DNA of 64,000 nucleotides from Clostridium tetanomorphum (GTDB taxonomy: Bacteria; Bacillota; Clostridia; Clostridiales; Clostridiaceae): NCBI RefSeq assembly GCF_017873215.1, contig NZ_JAGGKA010000021.1, positions 1 to 64,000 of the forward strand, given 5' to 3'. The notes under the pieces were generated by a model that was given only the letters and a program-made list of their open reading frames with translations, had not been told where the DNA came from and did not search any database. Made by a program: the position numbers and the translations under genes. Of this stretch, positions 63,147-64,000 are shown one piece after another (position 1 is the stretch's first letter; each line of letters opens with the position of its first letter).

Positions 63147-63192
63147 TAAATTATAAATTTATCTAACTTACTATATATTCCCCTTATTATAT

Positions 63193-63240
63193 AAATAACC
63201 TATGATCAGGATAAATAAGCCTTTTCATAGGTTATTTTGA
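63193..63240 (+). terminator. Terminator after the propeller gene
   Basis: AAATAACCTATGA (63193-63205) with TCATAGGTTATTT (63225-63237), a 19-base loop, then TGATTTTTGA. Confidence 0.75.
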
Positions 63241-63270
63241 TTTTTGAGAGATTTTTAACTTCTCTTCGTA
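63241..63270 (+). promoter_or_regulatory. Candidate ECF autoregulatory promoter, second pair
   Basis: TTTTTGAGAGA (63241-63251), 15 bases, CGTA (63267-63270), similar to the pattern before the paralogous sigma gene at 37.6 kb. The -35 part overlaps the preceding terminator's tail. Confidence 0.3.
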
Positions 63271-63306
63271 TATATAATTGAAGAAACAGAAAGGAGAATC
63301 TTATGC

Positions 63307-63870
63307 ATGGTTAATAAAGAAAATTTCATAATTAAACTAAAAGAAAATAATAAAGATGCACTTCAATATATTATTGATAATTTTACTCCTCTAATATTTA
63401 CAATATGCAAAAGTATAATAGGAGAATATGGCACTTTAGAAGATGTGGAAGAATGTGTTAGTGATATATTCATTTTTCTATGGAATAACAAACATAACTA
63501 TTCAGAAGAAAAGAGTAGTTTTAAAACCTGGATAAGTGTTATTGCTAAGTACAAAAGCATTGATTTTAAAAGAAAATTAATTAAAAAATTAAATTTTGAA
63601 ACTAATTTTCAGGAAAGTAGTTTTATATATAAAAATGATGTAGAAGATGAACTTATGTCTAAAGAGCTAAACAATAAGATTATACTTCTTGTAAACAGCT
63701 TGAAAACTTTAGATAAACAACTATTTATAAAAAGATATTTTTTAAATCAAACAATAGAGGATATTGCAAAGGAGTTTAATCTTACAAGACAAGCAGTAGA
63801 TAACAGACTATATAGAACACGAAAAATATTAAAGAAAAACTTAGTTTATGAAGTTAAGGAGGTATTATAA
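63307..63870 (+). CDS. ECF-type RNA polymerase sigma factor, second copy
   Basis: 187 residues. Region 2 is at about 20-95 ('VEECVSDIFIFLWNNKHNYSEEKSSFKTWI', 'AKYKSIDFKRK'). Region 4 is at about 125-180 ('LFIKRYFLNQTIEDIAKEFNLTRQAVDNRLYRTRKIL'). It is paralogous to the sigma factor at 36997-37560. AAAGGAG lies upstream of the start. A neighbouring in-line ATG four bases earlier is out of frame. Its stop overlaps the ATG of the next gene (TAATG), so sigma and anti-sigma are coupled. Confidence 0.92.
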   Translation: MVNKENFIIKLKENNKDALQYIIDNFTPLIFTICKSIIGEYGTLEDVEECVSDIFIFLWNNKHNYSEEKSSFKTWISVIAKYKSIDFKRKLIKKLNFETNFQESSFIYKNDVEDELMSKELNNKIILLVNSLKTLDKQLFIKRYFLNQTIEDIAKEFNLTRQAVDNRLYRTRKILKKNLVYEVKEVL

Positions 63871-64000
63871 TGAATAGTAATGATAGGATATTCCTTAATA
63901 TGATAGAAAATTTTAATGAAGATGAGCTAAAATCTCTTATTAATGATTTGGATACAGATGGATCTGTTGAAATTCCTCAAGAAAGTTTAAATAAAATAAA
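63870..64000 (+). CDS. Anti-sigma factor, N-terminal part (cut by window end)
   Basis: The first 43 codons run to the window edge: 'MNSNDRIFLNMIENFNEDEL' then 'KSLINDLDTDGSVEIPQESL'. The position directly after an ECF sigma gene with a TAATG overlap, and the 'IP..SL..I' segment seen at the same place in other clostridial anti-sigma proteins, suggest a membrane anti-sigma factor. The rest is outside the window, so the domain type cannot be stated. Confidence 0.65.
   Translation, partial: MNSNDRIFLNMIENFNEDELKSLINDLDTDGSVEIPQESLNKI

Noticed and set aside
1-64000. tRNA, rRNA, CRISPR array, insertion sequence, replication origin
   Set aside because: No cloverleaf, rRNA core, regularly spaced repeats, transposase frame or DnaA-box cluster was noticed by eye. 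A tool scan could still find a weak one.

Overview
The window looks like ordinary chromosome of a low-GC, anaerobic, motile Firmicute, most likely Clostridium sensu stricto (C. botulinum/C. sporogenes-like). The evidence is the strongly AT-rich composition, GGAGG-type ribosome binding sites with frequent TTG/GTG starts, T-box and S-box leaders, three proteins with cell-wall-binding type 2 (CWB2) repeats, methyl-accepting chemotaxis proteins, and a hydantoinase/YgeY pair. The genus is an inference from gene content. I see no rRNA, tRNA, CRISPR array, transposase or prophage.

Layout. 0-10 kb: a BFD-like ferredoxin-type protein, an AI-2E-family permease, a purine permease, a chemoreceptor, a DUF1097/YgeY/hydantoinase cluster, and two CheX-domain chemotaxis proteins. 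10-16 kb: a K+ channel, a YeiH-type exporter, an NSS-family transporter behind a T-box whose specifier reads UAC (Tyr), and a RocB-like M20 peptidase. 16-20 kb: a two-component system co-directional with a membrane-anchored propeller protein, then an AIM24-like protein. 20-26 kb: a complete branched-chain amino acid ABC operon (livKHMGF) behind a T-box whose specifier reads CUC (Leu). 26-33.5 kb: a CWB2 surface protein, then a SAM-I riboswitch operon ybaK-metF-luxS-(MetH reactivation domain)-metH-DUF4491. 33.5-39 kb: a broken hydrolase gene, a zinc-ribbon-less ribosomal protein S4 paralogue plus an unknown protein behind a perfect Fur-type palindrome, an ECF sigma/anti-sigma pair, and a phosphodiesterase. 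39-49 kb: a MORN protein, a second AI-2E permease, DUF2284, SDR, a second chemoreceptor, a DEAD-box-family helicase, PAP2 phosphatase, holin-like protein, a YdcZ pair divergent from a Crp/Fnr regulator, and Nudix. 49-64 kb: topoisomerase III, a CWB2 amidase, a CWB2 phosphodiester glycosidase, CheY, VanZ-RDD, HtpG behind CIRCE, threonine synthase with a YheO-type regulator, a propeller protein, and a second ECF sigma/anti-sigma pair cut by the window end.

How it works together. Much of the window is amino-acid and one-carbon metabolism under RNA control: uncharged tRNA-Tyr and tRNA-Leu are predicted to switch on the matching importers, and SAM to switch off methionine regeneration. Protein-level control is visible as CIRCE (heat), a Fur/Zur-like operator (metal), and a palindrome between ydcZ and the Crp-like gene. 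A dispersed, internally palindromic intergenic repeat occurs at least three times, with a fourth partial copy. Two of these sit inside regulated leaders (liv and htpG).
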